Shown here in pieces: positions 1 through 12,795 of a stretch of 64,000 nt of DNA. How positions within the stretch are numbered: position 1 is the stretch's first letter; every line of letters begins with the position of its first letter. The translations under genes and the position numbers were made by a program. The notes under the pieces are model-generated. The model was given only the letters and a program-made list of their open reading frames with translations. It was not told where the DNA came from and ran no database searches. This stretch comes from Schistocephalus solidus (Eukaryota; Platyhelminthes; Cestoda; Diphyllobothriidea; Diphyllobothriidae): NCBI GenBank assembly GCA_017591395.1, contig WEDG01000254.1, positions 62,001-126,000 of the forward strand. The letters are read 5' to 3'.

Positions 1-1251
1 GGAACAGAAGTCGTGCAGGCAAGAAATATCTAAACGCCCTTCTGTGATGTCTCCTTTGCAGCTGGTGTCTGAGAAAAGGTTCGGTATTACAGTCCGGGAC
101 AAACTACTTGTTACAATTGAGTTGACACAACGTGAGCTGCCTGGCACCTCAAAAAATAGTGTCGAAGGGGTGCCCGCGGGTTGGATCACAGAACGACAAA
201 GTGAGCAGTACCGGGGGTAGGCAGACCGAGACGGGACGACTGAACTATCAGATCAAAGCATCTGCAAGGGGGCCAGCAAGAGATTACCCGTGGAACGTGT
301 CTTACGGGAAATTTCTTTAATTTACGCAAGCGTTGTTCGGTTAGGTTCTTCCTCGGGTTATGCTATGAGGTGGGGTTAAAGTTAAGATTACGTTTGCAGT
401 TAAGATTTGGGTTCCACAAGTTATCTGTTGCTGATCTTGACTACATAGCAAATCCCTGACAAACCAACTTCTGTCTCAGGCTATCCCGCGGTCGCCACTC
501 TACCTGACACTATTTAAGCTTTTGATATTTTGCTTCGCGAGCCTGATATATACACTTTGTAATTGAACAAGGACCTTCGGCAGCTGAATGCGAGGTAAGC
601 AAAGTTCATGGCATCTGTCTCTTGCCAGCGGTGTACAAAGTGCCTACTGGTTGGTTCGGTGCTCGGGGCTTTAAAACGCCATTAGTGAGGCTTTTTTGGA
701 CAGAGAGCGAGACAGAAAACTTGGGACGCGGTCCTCTGTAACGAATAGATTCCTCTCCTGACTACCAGCCAAACATACCGTGAGATCAGGCTTGTTACCA
801 TGACGACCCAGTAAATAAACAAAGGCGCACCTAAATGATGACGCGTGCCGTCATAAGCCCAACTGCTTACTCTGCACTTGGCGAGTCGCACATAGGACAT
901 GGCTAATAGGTCATGGAAAATTTTGTAAGTGGTCTAGGGAGCTGTTTCGAGATTATAATGGCAACTCGTTTGCCCCAAAAAACCTCTGTCTGTTATCAAC
1001 CGAAATTGAGCTCCTCAAACTTGCAAGGAATCTACTACTGTTGTTGTTTATTATATAGATGCTGCGTCAGGATCGCGACATAAAGGCTCCGGAGTCATTA
1101 CCAAAGTCACATGAGGATTTGACTCTCGATACTGATGCTGTATGTCACGCAGCAGGATGGGCACAGGGACGATAATTTGAACCTGAATTAGTTCGACAAA
1201 GCCGATCCATGCATGGAATGCTTTTTGACAGTTTGGAAATTTCGTAAGTGG
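1..1251. other. No supported feature
   Basis: Short open frames only; no splice-bounded exon or recognised repeat. Confidence 0.6.
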
Positions 1252-3560
1252 TTAGGTGTTGGCGTCATGGCTCGAAGGCGCTTGTGACTTGCGAGCCGCA
1301 CTTTTGGCTTTACAGCGACCATCCTGTTGACTTCTTAGATTCTCGCTCCAGTCGTCATTACCCTCCTCCAGGCCGATCGATCCTGGACAATGTCCTCCTT
1401 GGTTTCCGGGTTGATCAGTAGATGCTTGAAAACAATTGTCATGTTTTCCTTTTAACGTTATTTCTGTGCTCCGTGTTGACAAGCATCCATTACAACGTCG
1501 CCCTGGAATAGCCGCCTGAGTGGGCATTCACCGTCCATCCTCAGGGCGTGACCGCTTCACCATAATTGGATTTGCCTCAGCATAGCATGGATGCTAAAGA
1601 TTCTGTTCCGTTTCAGGACTTCCGTGTCGAAGCCCTGTTTTACTGTCTGGGCTTCAGAATTCTCTGGAGACAGGTGAGGTTCAGATGATTGAGTAGTTCC
1701 GCTTGCTTGGTCTAGACGATTCGTGACTCCACCCCGTAGATTAGTGTTGTCAGGAGTATGGCTCTTAACATTTTGACTTTGTGTTGAGTCGAAGTTCGTT
1801 AAGGTCAAAGACTGCAGGCTGTAGCGGGTCGAAGGCTTTGCTAACTTTGGCGATCCCTTGGTCCAGTCTGTCATCAATATTTAAATATCTTGAAACTGTA
1901 CTTCCAATGTATGCGAACTCGACCACTGACGCAAGTTGGGTTCCATCGGTGTTGATATGAGGTTCTTTGTAATCCACGATGGGCACCGATCGGTGCATGT
2001 TTACATTCTTCTCCGTGTTGACAGTCATTCTGAAGTTAGAATAACCAAAGGCGAAGCGGTCCACATTCTGCTGTATGTCCTCATCCATTGTGGTATTTAT
2101 CGCGCAGTCATCCACGAGCAATAGATATTGGACGCTGGTCTCGAATTACCTCAAGGACGTTTTATGGCGACGAATGTTGAACGATTCTCTGTCGATTTGA
2201 TAGTTTATGGCAATCACCGGCCTTTCCCCACGGTAGGCGGTCATCAGCATGGCGGAAAATATGAGAATGAACAGGTTGCGAGCGAGTACGTAATCCTGAT
2301 TCAGCCCAGTGGTCGTCAGAGATGGCAACCTTTGTCCGTGAAACAAGCCATCATCCTATCGTGCAGGTAGCGCGCCGTTTGTATTAAGCACTTCGGACAT
2401 CCAAATTCCAGCATTATTTTCCAACATTTATCACATTCCTTCACATAATTGACAAAGACTTTGTAGACGTTGGTCCTCAACTCTTGGAACTTTTCCTGGA
2501 AGAAGTTTCTGCTTCAGATGCAGACGAGGATCCAAGCGAAGCTTTTCCGTGCGATGTTGAGTAACGAGATGCCCCTATGGTTGTCACAGAGATGTCGGTT
2601 TCCTTTGTGTTTGTATATATAAACAATAATCGTGTCCTTGAAGTCTTGAAAAACCTGTTCGTGTCTTAAAATTTCATCGAAGAGTGAGGTCAGTTTATCT
2701 ATCCATTAGCTACCGTACTTTTACACCTTGGCTGGGATCGCGTCGAATTCTGGTGCTTTCCTGCTGGATATTTGGCATACAGTCTTGATTACTTTTTCGG
2801 AGAAATGGGAGGTCCTGGTCATTGTTCGTTCCCATTTGATGGAGTCTGTTGTTAGTGGCGTAGGAGATTGTGGATGTTTGATTGAGGAGGCTTCTGCAGT
2901 GCTTTGCGCAGCTCTTCGGAATAGGCGATTTCTTCGTAAGAAGCGTTGATCCGTCGGAGTTGAGCGACGGCGCGGTTGCTTCAGTTGCGGGGCCATAGAC
3001 CGCCATAATGGACGCGAAGAAATTACTTATTTCATGAGCATCCACATATCCTTATATGTCCCTGACGTTGCGACCTCTTAACACAATTTCGATCGCCTGC
3101 AGTCGTTGCTGCGCTAGGCGGCGACATCAGAAAAAGGCCACTTTCTTTGCTTTGGTTCCGTGGTTGACATAGACGTCATGCAGCCTAATATTTTCGGCGA
3201 GTAATATGCTTTCTTCTTAGTCGTTGTCATAGAACTGGTCCGGGTGTTGATGGCCTGTGTGACCGAGAATATTCATAGTGATGGAGTTAATTACGATCAG
3301 CCGTTGACGCTGCTGTGTCTACACTGTGACGTTTTCGTCCCGAACCTGCAGTTGTTCCAAGCGCTTGGTCAGTTGATTGCTGAAATCAACGCGGTGAGCG
3401 AACACCTTCGGCAAAACAATACTCAACTTACGTGTTGGTCACTTGGTCTCCTGTGAGGCAACAGTTAGTGTCTCCTATTGGAGATGCCTGGGCCGTGGTC
3501 TGTCCAGCCAGCGGTGTCGAATACCGCTTTGATGATCAGCACGTCCTGACGACCTCGCTT
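1252..3560 (-). mobile_element. Decayed RTE-like LINE (reverse transcriptase and tail)
   Basis: Minus-strand fragments in several frames follow the order of the better-preserved copy at 45.4-49.6 kb: a linker at 3.1-3.5 kb, then the AVYGPATEATAP and QDLPFLRKS block (3045-2710), then fingers and palm. The catalytic box LVDDCAIN is at about 2121-2098, followed by FAYIGSTVSRYLNIDDRL. The tail at 1527-1252 includes [11 protein letters not shown], which precedes the zinc-finger region in this family. The endonuclease is missing, so the copy is 5'-truncated. Many stops and frameshifts; not active. Confidence 0.8.
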
Positions 3561-3639
3561 CCAGACGAAAACATACTCCAACGGGTGCTAACACTGCGAT
3601 GTGGGTGCATATAGTTTCGTCTCTCCCACGTCATAATAA

Positions 3640-3722
3640 GTGGCACCGACAAAGACAAAGGAGACCGGAATGGACATTTCTGGCTTATTAGCCGTCATCA
3701 GCCAGGCATACCCAAGCCAACC
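3640..3722 (-). mobile_element. SINE body fragment
   Basis: Contains GGCACCGACAAAGACAAAGG and, further on, TCTGGCTTATTAGCCGTCAT. This is the body shared with copies near 11130, 12800, 17290, 21160, 21470 and 33690. The tRNA-like head is absent here. Confidence 0.7.
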
Positions 3723-4195
3723 CAAGAGTAAAGAACTTTACAGAGCACGGCTTCACGGCTTCCCTCTACCTGGACACACGTGCAGCCTGAAGAACCATTT
3801 GGTTCATTGGTCAAATAAACTATGTCTTAATTAACACCCAGGCTTCGTAATTTTACTTGTTCCTGTATGTCAAAGCATACATAGTGCATGCATATCCAAA
3901 TACACCCAAATTAGACCGACCGAAATTTCCCAGACTCCTGTTGTCCACCCTACAATCGAGGATAGCGTCAGCTAGCGGGCCTCTGTGGTCTTAGTAAAAG
4001 CAGTTTCTAGAAAGGAATAACAGAAGGGCTGACATGATACCAAAGCGACAGATTAGGTTAGTCAGCGCGCACAAACATTTATTGGCCCAATGGGGTTAAG
4101 ACCTAGGCACAATCAACGGCTTGTGTGAAACTGTTCTTTTCATCTTTCCTGTTCATCAGAGCACAGGTTTACTGGCCCAATAAATTAAACTATGT
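3723..4195. other. No supported feature
   Basis: Lies between a SINE fragment and a TAG array. Nothing recognised. Confidence 0.5.
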
Positions 4196-4284
4196 AGTAT
4201 TAGTAGTAGTAGTAGAAGTAGTAGTAGTAGTAGAAGGAGTAGTAGTTGTAATAATAGTAGTATTAGTATTAGTAGTAGTAGTTG
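4196..4284. repeat. (TAG)n microsatellite
   Basis: Interrupted TAG repeats with TAA and GAAG variants. Confidence 0.95.
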
Positions 4285-4451
4285 GGGGCCAGGTCGTGCT
4301 GTGGCGCGCGAAGACGGGTACGCCGAACCGTCAGCCAATGCACCCAATCCCACATCAGACAACTGACTGGCTCGGATGGTGGTCTGATTGTGGGGGTTGG
4401 GGAGAAACTGAGGTCAACAGCTCAGCGCATTTTACTCACTATAAACAATCT

Positions 4452-4888
4452 GACGCACTTGAAACTATCACGGTGCGCTAAAAGCCGTGGCTTGGAAGGT
4501 TGCCAACTGAAGGGATAACTCGGACCGAGTGGTCAGCCCAATGTGTGTTTTGTGTGGAGTGGCTGACTGGCGGACTAAGTGTTCAGGCTGCAATGGCTCC
4601 TTCTAAATGTGGTCTTTATGGCGTTCCCACTCCGTGGGATCCGTGTCAGGTGTGGTGGTACACCCAGGGGCGGCTCCGGCCGCGCCAGCCACCTGCACCC
4701 TCTCCCATTTTCCGGTTTTCTTGACTCTGTCTTGACACCGGGCCTAGGTGGTGGAGGAGGAGAGAGTGCGGTAGCTGCAGCGCAAGGCTACTATCACTTT
4801 AAAAATAATTCACGCGTAAGTCACCGTCCCTGCACCACCTGGTGTGGAGCATACGGTGGACCTCGTCGAAATCGACTGTCGAACTATC
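4452..4888 (+). repeat. Dispersed ~450-bp repeat, copy 1
   Basis: Starts near AAACTATCACGGTGCGCTAA and includes TGGAGTGGCTGACTGGCGGA, then a Gly/Pro-codon-rich stretch and AAGTCACCGTCCCTGCACCA near the end. It runs into a TAG array at 4889. Shared with 22530, 21750, 28640, 30450 and 45185. Confidence 0.75.
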
Positions 4889-4944
4889 AGTAGTAGTAGC
4901 AGTAGTAGTAGTAGAAGTAGTATTAGTAGAAGTAGTAGTAGCAG
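4889..4944. repeat. (TAG)n microsatellite at repeat 3' end
   Basis: Begins directly where the ~450-bp repeat ends. Confidence 0.95.
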
Positions 4945-5665
4945 TGTCAGTTGAAGCCAAGACACAATCTGTCTTCTCACCCTTTTTATTGTTATTACCC
5001 CCAAAAATACTGCTGAAATTCAATTAATTTTTGCAATTTATGAATGTTAGGCCCCCATGAACGTTATCACTGGGTAAAGTCAAATCGAAAGTAGGAGAAG
5101 GAGATGATATCGACAAAATGCGAATGATTTCAGTCTCTCAGGAGTGCCTTCAAGCAACCACAGGTCCACTGATAGGGAAAACTCTTCCATCAGGGGGATG
5201 ACGACCACCGCTTCAATCCTCCTAGATGGCAGTTTTTACTGCAACCAATAGAGTGCGAAGGGCCGTTCAAATGCACCAGGATCCAGCCTTCATTGTGTTT
5301 GCTGACCCACTGATTGCTGCTTTCGAAATCAAATTTACAGGTTCCTGCATAGTCTATGCTGATCTGAAGGATCAATCAACTTGAATACTCGCGCCACACA
5401 TTGCTCCCGACCGAATGAAAGAGCCGAATAAAAAAACGCGACTCAAAGCCTTGAGCTCACCACACCTATAAACTTCGAGTCAAGTCATTGCATGAAAGTC
5501 AGTTGGGTGCTATTTTGCCGTAGTCCGCAGGTCGAAACAGGAATAATATTCGTGCGAAAATTGAATAAACCCCTGAATTGTCAGAAGGCAATACGTCAAC
5601 CATCTGGACTGACCTGAAGGACAGACGAAGGTCGGACACAGATATGTGTACTCCCCCCTGAACTA

Positions 5666-5986
5666 TTGCGCAAGGCCACCTATAATACGGGAATGGTGCT
5701 TATGGGTGTGGTTTATGAGGTGGAAGATGAAATTATTAATTGTATAAAAATGTTAAAACCGTGCAACATTGCATGTGTGTTTGAATGCATAAAAAGGCAC
5801 TGTATAGAAAAAGTGTTAAGGGAAACACCTAGTCCTATCATACTGAGAAGAGTCAGGGTTCATTTACCAGAAGTGAGCCTGGAAGGGAAGAGGCCTTTAT
5901 TTCATGAGCGTTGCCTCAACGCAGAGAAAGATTATCTTTGTCTTGTGTTCGGTTGCTTTGTCATGTGCTCTCCTCGGAGTCGATGA
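5666..5986 (+). CDS. Unassigned open frame
   Basis: 106 codons without low complexity (VYEVEDEIINCIKMLKPCNI and on), no recognised domain, no clear splice sites. May be chance or decayed repeat. Confidence 0.2.
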   Translation: MRKATYNTGMVLMGVVYEVEDEIINCIKMLKPCNIACVFECIKRHCIEKVLRETPSPIILRRVRVHLPEVSLEGKRPLFHERCLNAEKDYLCLVFGCFVMCSPRSR

Positions 5987-6204
5987 GGTGTAAGGCCTAT
6001 TTCCTCAAGGACCGGTTGTCCAAAAAGCCAGTGGTACACTTCCAACCCTAGTTAAGCACAATTTACAGGGCTGGTAGGATCGAAGCAACCAAATTTAAAC
6101 AAACTAAACTGCCTTCGGAGGGTTGCAAAACAACGGAATCAAGGGCAAGACTTGAGTACAGTCAAAGCTCTGAGCTAAGGGCCCCACTGGAAGCCTTCAG
6201 TTTA

Positions 6205-6295
6205 GTCGCATTTGGGCCACGCCGAGTCTACTGCATCCCAGGGAATCTCCCAATTCTGACATAGTAAGCCGATTGCCCAAGCAGGATTTGCTATG
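6205..6295 (-). repeat. Copy of the 25.5-kb repeat leader
   Basis: Minus strand reads GCAAATCCTGCTTGGGCAAT, then GGAGATTCCCTGGGATGCAG, close to 25508-25600. The tRNA-like head is not present here. This repeat explains part of the open frame at 6472-6197. Confidence 0.6.
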
Positions 6296-6299
6296 CAAT

Positions 6300-7885
6300 A
6301 AATCTTGGAGCAAATGAATGATATCAGAGTCACTTAAGTAACGGGAGTTTTGGTAGCTTTGCATAACTTGTCGAACAAAATTGAGAAGGCTTTGGCTGCC
6401 AAAAAGTGATAAATACCCTGTTTTGTGGGTGTTTAGTCCACGGAAGTTCCGCATGACACTTGGGATAAACATCCTTGGAGGTTTTTCATTCGTGGCTAAA
6501 TGTGTTACCTAGTAAATCTTCGGTCATACCTTGAACTTATGATTTTCTGTGGCAATATTTTAATTACTGTTTTCCACATCTTAAAAGAAACGTCAATCAG
6601 GCAGTCTTTGTCACAATAAATTATAAGTTTGATTTGTTGAATGTTACAATTGAATTGTTACAATGTTAAAACATGCTGCTATCTCAGACAAAACACCCCT
6701 TGGAAGGGACTCATGACTGCTGGCTCCATCTTATTAGCAAGGCTGGTTAATCGAGATAATTCTATCAAGTTGAGTGAAAACCCAGGGAATCTGTACAGGA
6801 TACCTGCTTCTCAATATCATCCTTCCCTTGCCTCTACTATGAAATATGCCTTGATTGTGGAAGTTTTGATACACCCACGATTTTGGTCGTTGCAATGTCA
6901 TGCTTGGTTTTTCTGTCAAAAATAGCGGAAACGCAATTAATTTTTTTACTTATAACACTTAGTACTCGTCTTAACGAAAAATAAGGTAAAGTTTGCACTG
7001 AAGGAGCACATGGACCTGTGTAGTTGGTTAGTATTTATGGTAGGGGTTTTTGATTCGAGTAAATATTTACCTGTCCTAAAATCCCCTTATAAATCGGTTT
7101 GATGTTTCGGTAGGAATGTTATCCTTCGGAGTGGTTCATTATGATTAATTTCGTACCATATATAGTAAGCTATATTACTAGGGTCTCCTCGTACCTGTTT
7201 TATCAAACCTTCTTGGAATTCTCTGTTACCTAGTGTCATTTTCAATCATAATATATTCTTCTCCTACAGGACTCTCATTGCGACTTATTGGAAGCAAACC
7301 AGAAAAAGACGGCACAGAATTCTCCACCACTTTTATTTGGCTATCGATGGAGAACCTGAATAAATAAATAAATACATTGAAGCATCTCCCTAGGTAGGGG
7401 TAGACGCAGCATAAACGCACTATTTCTTAGTGTGAGAAGACTGTTTTGTGGAAACAGGCACTATAAAAAATAAACACTAAGTGACGCACTTTATGGATTA
7501 CTGTCTACACAATGAGTGCAGAACCAGTTGATGGAAAAGTTGATATTAAAGATATGGAAGCTACTAGTCTACTTGGCCACAGTTAATTATTCTATACTGT
7601 GTCCCCTAAGACTCCTTACTTGTGCCGTTTCCCGTCCTCAGTGCACGTCTTGCTTACAACCAGCCTTCTGTGTTGGATATATAACACAAAGGATTACCAA
7701 TAGACGTTATTACTGCATTTAAGGGTACCAATGCATACAGATTCGCAAATATGAATTTTTCACTTCGATAAAACGTCGGGCTTTCTAAAAACGACCTGCG
7801 TTTTTGCACCTTGCTTCATCTGATTTATGTGGAGAAAAAAATCACTTTGCAAGTGCGTCCATTTATGGGTGAATTTAAAGCAAAC
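6300..7885. other. No supported feature
   Basis: AT-rich with stops in all frames; short frames of 60-94 codons lack recognisable motifs. Confidence 0.5.
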
Positions 7886-7922
7886 GAATAGAGCAGGCTT
7901 TGTTGGACCAAACAAACTGCGC

Positions 7923-7947
7923 GACAGCTCATCAGCTGCATCCTGTC
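7923..7947 (-). other. Hammerhead-like hairpin in PLE terminus (second copy)
   Basis: On the minus strand GACAG pairs with CTGTC around a loop that contains CTGATGAG. One pair differs from the 26.6-kb copy on both sides (A-U for G-C). The TTTGTT / AACAAA second stem is also present downstream. Confidence 0.4.
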
Positions 7948-8119
7948 GTTGCATAACAAAAATAACGAATGAGAGAATGCAGGAAATTTGAATTCGTACA
8001 GAAAAATCGATGCAAATGTGAGGCCAGTGGTTTACTGCTGTAAGGCCAGTCAATAAAATTAGCAACTTAAAACACTTTGAAAATGATAAGTGGGGGAGAG
8101 CTCAAAGGTTAGCTAGAGG

Positions 8120-8600
8120 TTACCACGGCAGATTTAGGTGGACCATGTCCTCATGGCCCGGTTTCAAACGCCGTATATAGGTCGCTTCGAAGTAGCGCAA
8201 TGTGCGGGTTGTTCGTGCCTGAACACGTACTCGGAATGATGTTTTGGGGTCAACGGAGTGACTAGTATCAAGCAGGTGTTTAGTAATGGAAGAACGCGTA
8301 ATCTTGTTTTCCTGCTTTAGAAACCACCTGGGCAGGTGCTCAATTGACATGGCTACAAATTGCCTTTGCGTTCGGCCGATGGACTTGCATCCAAAAGTGC
8401 GTGTAAATTCATAAACACAATTTGAAGTGGCGTGCGCTGGCAAGGCATCCTTAGCTCATGTGATATGCAGGGGCTTATTAGGGGTGCAAAATATGAGTTT
8501 GGTGGCATTTTATGTCCTTTTAATGGTGCATCGCAGCCGTCGTCTGATAGTATTTAAAATTGTGTCACCCTTAAAGGGCAACGTCATAAAAACTGGCTTC
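8120..8600 (-). pseudogene. Penelope-like GIY-YIG endonuclease remnant
   Basis: The upstream linker reads GDTILNTIRRRLRCTIKRT (about 8575-8520) and has stops. The main frame 8443-8120 has CVYEFTRTFGCKSIGRTQRQ (a Cys-containing GIY-YIG core with the IGRT box), EHLPRWF, and the C-terminal signature RTTRTLRYFEATYIRRLKPG, ending in LNLPW. Known of the family: the PLE endonuclease nicks the target for priming. Confidence 0.82.
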
Positions 8601-9015
8601 TTTGAAATGAATATTCCGACAATTTTGACTGTAGAGGGATGCTATACTTGTTCATGAAAGGTGCTGCCTATCCTCGCTTAAAGTAAAGTTGCTTTAAGGC
8701 AAGCCATTTCTGCATTCAATGTCTCAACAGAGCAGATGTTTCTTGCCCTTTGGAAAAAAGCATACACCAAGTTACGTTTCCACTGTATGGGCAAAAACTC
8801 GAGAAATGCAAATATTGTTGCTAATTATATTGATTAGCCTTACGGCACCAAAACACTGACCTTGCTGTTTGTATCGATTTTTTCTGTACGAATTCAAATC
8901 TCCTGTAGTCTCTCATTCGTTATTTTTGTTATGCAATGACCGAATGTAGCTGATGAGCTATCGTGCAATGCGATGGGTCCAATAAAGCCTGTTCTATTCG
9001 CTTGCTTCAAATTCT

Positions 9016-9898
9016 TACGGGGGAAAAATGCTTCAAATATCTGTGTGGTAAAACTTACCGTTTAGATTTATCTCTTCTCAAATAAAAACATGCTCGGATG
9101 CACAAACTTAGTCTACGGTAGGTATGTGTATAGGAAACTCCCGCAAAACATGGCAACACAGATTTGCGTTTAATTTTGTAAACGCTTTGACTAATACAAT
9201 TAATTATAAGCATATTCTGTATGCAAAAAGGGCATTTCCTGGAAGAAGCTAGACTAATAAATGAAATGTGCAGTATTGTATTTGCCGACACTTGATCGTC
9301 TTAGTTCACGTAACCATGTTGTGTGAGTTAGGTCACATACTGTATCTCGTGATCTGCGCATGGCAAGCTAAAATTCAAGGTCACAGACTCGTGATCAAAC
9401 CTCGGAGGTCTTGATTGGCCACCCTCCCGCCTATGAGGTTTCCATATGTGCCTCCTAACATTTAACAATTTTACTGTCTTCTGTGTTCAGTACACGTTCA
9501 GCCTTCTGTTTCGCACTCATAATAACGTGAAGAGGTGATCACCATTGGAATAGGTTGGCTGGTGGAATAGACGCTAGTTGTCAAAGCTGACAGGGCATTG
9601 CGATGTGTGGTGGTGGTGGCGGTCGGGTTAAACTGAGAGGAGGGCTGGTCATGTTGCCAGTGTATTGAGTTCGAAGATATCCAAAGAGGTTGATCCGCCC
9701 TAGAAAGGTCTGTTAATCAGGTGCATATAATGACAGGGGTTGGGAGCCACTCAGGGGGCTTTTGGCTATCAAAAAGGACATTTTGAACGCCTCGAAGGAC
9801 GATTTCCACCATGAGCCATACGGAATAGACCAGCACCTGCGAATTGCTCGTGGACTCGTCTAATGTAGGGTAGACTTTCACACAACCTAATGTACGCT
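9016..9898. other. No supported feature
   Basis: Includes GTGTGGTGGTGGTGGCGGTC (9604-9623), a short GGT run. No gene seen. Confidence 0.5.
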
Positions 9899-9968
9899 CT
9901 TCTTCTTCGTCGTCTTCTTCTTCTTCTTCTTTTCTTCGTCTCCTTCCCCGCCTCATCCTCCTCCTCCC
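9899..9968. repeat. TTC/TCC polypyrimidine tract
   Basis: An imperfect TTC/TCC run; the Glu/Arg-rich frames over it are artefacts. Confidence 0.9.
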
Positions 9969-10059
9969 ACAAGGCTCCGGTGGCAAGACAGTGTCAAGAC
10001 GACTGGCAGCAGGCTCTGTTCAGCATTTGACATAACTAAACAGCCCATCTACACGTGCC

Positions 10060-10215
10060 ACACAACGTAGTGCATACAATATGTACGAGGCTTTCACGGG
10101 GATAGTGGTTGAGATCTCATATCACGGAGAATGCTAAAAAGGTCAAATTGGGAAGAAGAGATTGCAGTCCGATGCTCATTTTTAGATTGACTCTAAGATG
10201 AGGACCGAGTTGTCC
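10060..10215 (+). repeat. Dispersed repeat shared with 51390-51530
   Basis: Both share the order ...AGATCTCA..., GAGAATGC, TGGGAAGAAG / TAGGAAGAAG, and GAGGACCGAGTT / AAGGACCGAGTT. It is diverged and of unknown class. Confidence 0.45.
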
Positions 10216-10514
10216 TATCAGATGGCAACCTACCCATTACGTTTAGCTCATCATGATGGATTCGAAGGTGTCAGATTTATGCAAGATGTGCCTTAGGTGA
10301 GCCTCTTTCCCCACAAGTCATGGTACTATGACGGCCACATTAGGGAGGCAGTGTATTCTGACCCTCAATCTCGCCTAGTATGGAGTTACCTCGTCAGTTA
10401 GTCGCGTTCCAACTCAGGAATCTTGGCGCCTTCTGATACATGCAAGCACGTCAGATTCATTTTAGTGAGGAATGTGCCACTTTTGTCATGCAGATGGATT
10501 ACTACCCAGTGTCG

Positions 10515-10518
<4 letters not shown>

Positions 10519-10577
<59 letters not shown>
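10519..10577. repeat. (CT)n microsatellite
   Basis: About 28 CT units. Confidence 0.98.
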
Positions 10578-10581
<4 letters not shown>

Positions 10582-11040
10582 GATCGTGCTGATCGTTTAC
10601 TCCACTGGAACAATCTCTCTCAGAGAACATGCTTTTTGAGATGTGCACTTTTAGTAGACGAGCTTTGGGTCATCATAACAAGGCTAGTCAATTTGCATCA
10701 AATGCCAGCCGCACGAGACATGTTCGATAAATGCCAGCGTAGGTTTGCTCGCGCTCGAATGGGTCAGTGAATAGTGCAAGGGCATGTAAAGTGAGGTCAG
10801 GTTTTATCAATCGTTGCGGTGGCTGAATTTACAGACGCAATTTGCACAGGGAAGAAATGAGTGACAGCTCTTGGCGGAGGCTCCAGGAACTGACTTGCCA
10901 ATGTTCTGAATTCGACTGTGCCATCATCATATAAAAAAATTGGTGCTGAGTTCGGATGGCTGGTGAGTGATTCCTGTGTTCTGGTAGTGAATGTACATCT
11001 ACGAAGTACTCTATTCCCGATCTAAACCGGCAAGACAACG

Positions 11041-11205
11041 AGACCGTGGCTCAATAGTTAGAGCATTCGACTTTTGATAAACAGGTCGCCGGTTCGAGCC
11101 TCGGGTGGGGCACCACATGGGGTTGGGTATGACCAGCTGATAACGTCTAATGAGCCAGAAATGGCCATTCCAGTCTCCCTTATCTTTGTCGGCATTGTTA
11201 TTCTG
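11041..11205 (+). mobile_element. tRNA-derived SINE with A and B boxes
   Basis: The head has an A-box-like TGGCTCAATAG (11047-11057) and B box GGTTCGAGCCT (11091-11101), 33 nt apart, a normal pol III internal promoter layout. The SINE body follows (TGGGTATGACCAGCTGATAA, then CCAGAAATGGCCATTCCAGT). The copy runs straight into a long CTA array at 11206. It does not fold as a working tRNA. Confidence 0.8.
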
Positions 11206-11408
<203 letters not shown>

Positions 11409-11409
11409 G

Positions 11410-12795
11410 CGGCTATGCGGCTGCTCGCGGGCTCGAGAATGAGTTCCGTTAACGATAGGTGAGTGTTCATCAACGAGTATCCACATACTTGTCATGTGCG
11501 TCATGCATGTCGATTGTGAGTCAAGTCCTCCCACGTCACTTAGTTGATTTTCAGGTGCTTCGCAGAGGTCTTTAAGGCGTCTTTGTAGCGACGCTTCTTT
11601 CACCCTTATTGCGTCCACTCGTAGCTGAATCACCATGGAAAAGCCGTATGGACCGGCAACCACCATCCATGTCCATGATTTGGTCGCTCCACCGCAGTCT
11701 TAGCTGCCTCAGCGCAACATTGGTTCTTTCCAGGCTCTCAGTGTACCATTTATATAAATGCTCTCTGCAAGAAAAACATGCAAGAAAGTGCAGGAGTGGA
11801 TCGGATAGCTAAATACCAACAGAATTTGCGCCCAAGAGTGCGTGTCGCGGCTTCTAAAGGTGTACGCAGATCCTGGCCGCAACGAACTTGAGGCCCGGTT
11901 CCATATGGAAAAAGGATTTAGAGTCTAGTTGAGAGGATGCTGTATTTTACACAGAAAGATGGGAGCTGTGGGGTACGCGTCACCAACTCCTTGAGCGAGA
12001 GCATGTCTGAATCAGCCTTTACGTCGATTGGCTGGTTTCTGCTAACCGTGATTGGCCAAGAACCAGACTGCGGTTGCAATAACGCACGCGAGGCGCAGTT
12101 GTGCAAACGGGCAATTGGAGTAGGTCCACTACATACACACCGTTCTGTTGATTGAAATCTTGGAAATGCAGTTTGTGTGAGAAAAAGTCCTATTGCTTGA
12201 CGCGTTGATCTATAAAGTATTGTGCGCAATGTCCGAGATATGCCGGTCTGACCATTTGGACTTCTTTCATCGTGTTTCACCAGTTTGGTCCCCCACCGGG
12301 TCTGTGTGAGCTATTCTCAGTTCAGAGCAGATTAGTCCATAAGATCGCAATTTTTGCATTCTGGTATTTCTCCAAAGTTTGAATTCGAGGCACACAGGTA
12401 TATATCTTGTAAGAAAAAATGCGAGATTTTGAAATCTGTCAAACATGCCGTATGTTATTGGAACAAGAGGCCAACAGGGTAGGCAAGGTAATTTCAGACA
12501 TATATAAGAGAGAAAGGGTACCAAATTCATAGAAGACTGGGCTGGTCATTTCTGGCTTATTAGCAGCCCGGCTTAACTTACAGGTCATTCGAATACGGGG
12601 TTAGAAATAGCTGGCTGATGATGATGATGACGACGATGATTAAGCTAGATATCGCCATGTCAGTTTCCTTTGTGTTTGGTTGCTAGGTGACTGCCTTCGA
12701 GGGAGCTCGAAAGCAAAACGAGACGAGCACGGCCCGTGACCCCGGTGAACGCATCTTCTTACTATCAATAAGGGGGCTAAGACTGAAACCAATTC
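11410..12795. other. No supported gene
   Basis: Minus frames at 12280-11918 and 12530-12267 are moderately long but show no domain. A short TGATGATGATGA run lies at 12617. Probably decayed repeat. Confidence 0.4.

Larger units (their letters stand above)
7886..9015 (-). mobile_element. Penelope-like element flanked by inverted terminal repeats
   Basis: The left end (7886-8010) and the right end (8870-9015) are inverted copies of each other over about 130 bp; both carry CAGGCTTTRTTGGACC..., CTCATCAGCT and AACGAATGAGAGA. Between them the minus strand codes a GIY-YIG endonuclease C-terminus. This is a truncated element, with no reverse transcriptase core seen. Inverted terminal copies are a known PLE arrangement. 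Confidence 0.75.

Noticed and set aside
4156..4481. Frames over the 4.2-kb TAG array
   Set aside because: Low-complexity translation only.
9717..9986. Glu/Arg-rich minus frame
   Set aside because: Product of a TTC/TCC tract; no splice or domain support.
10398..10770. Arg-Glu and Leu-Ser repeat frames
   Set aside because: Translations of the CT microsatellite.
11041..11110. A functional tRNA gene
   Set aside because: tRNA-like head continues into a SINE body shared with many copies.
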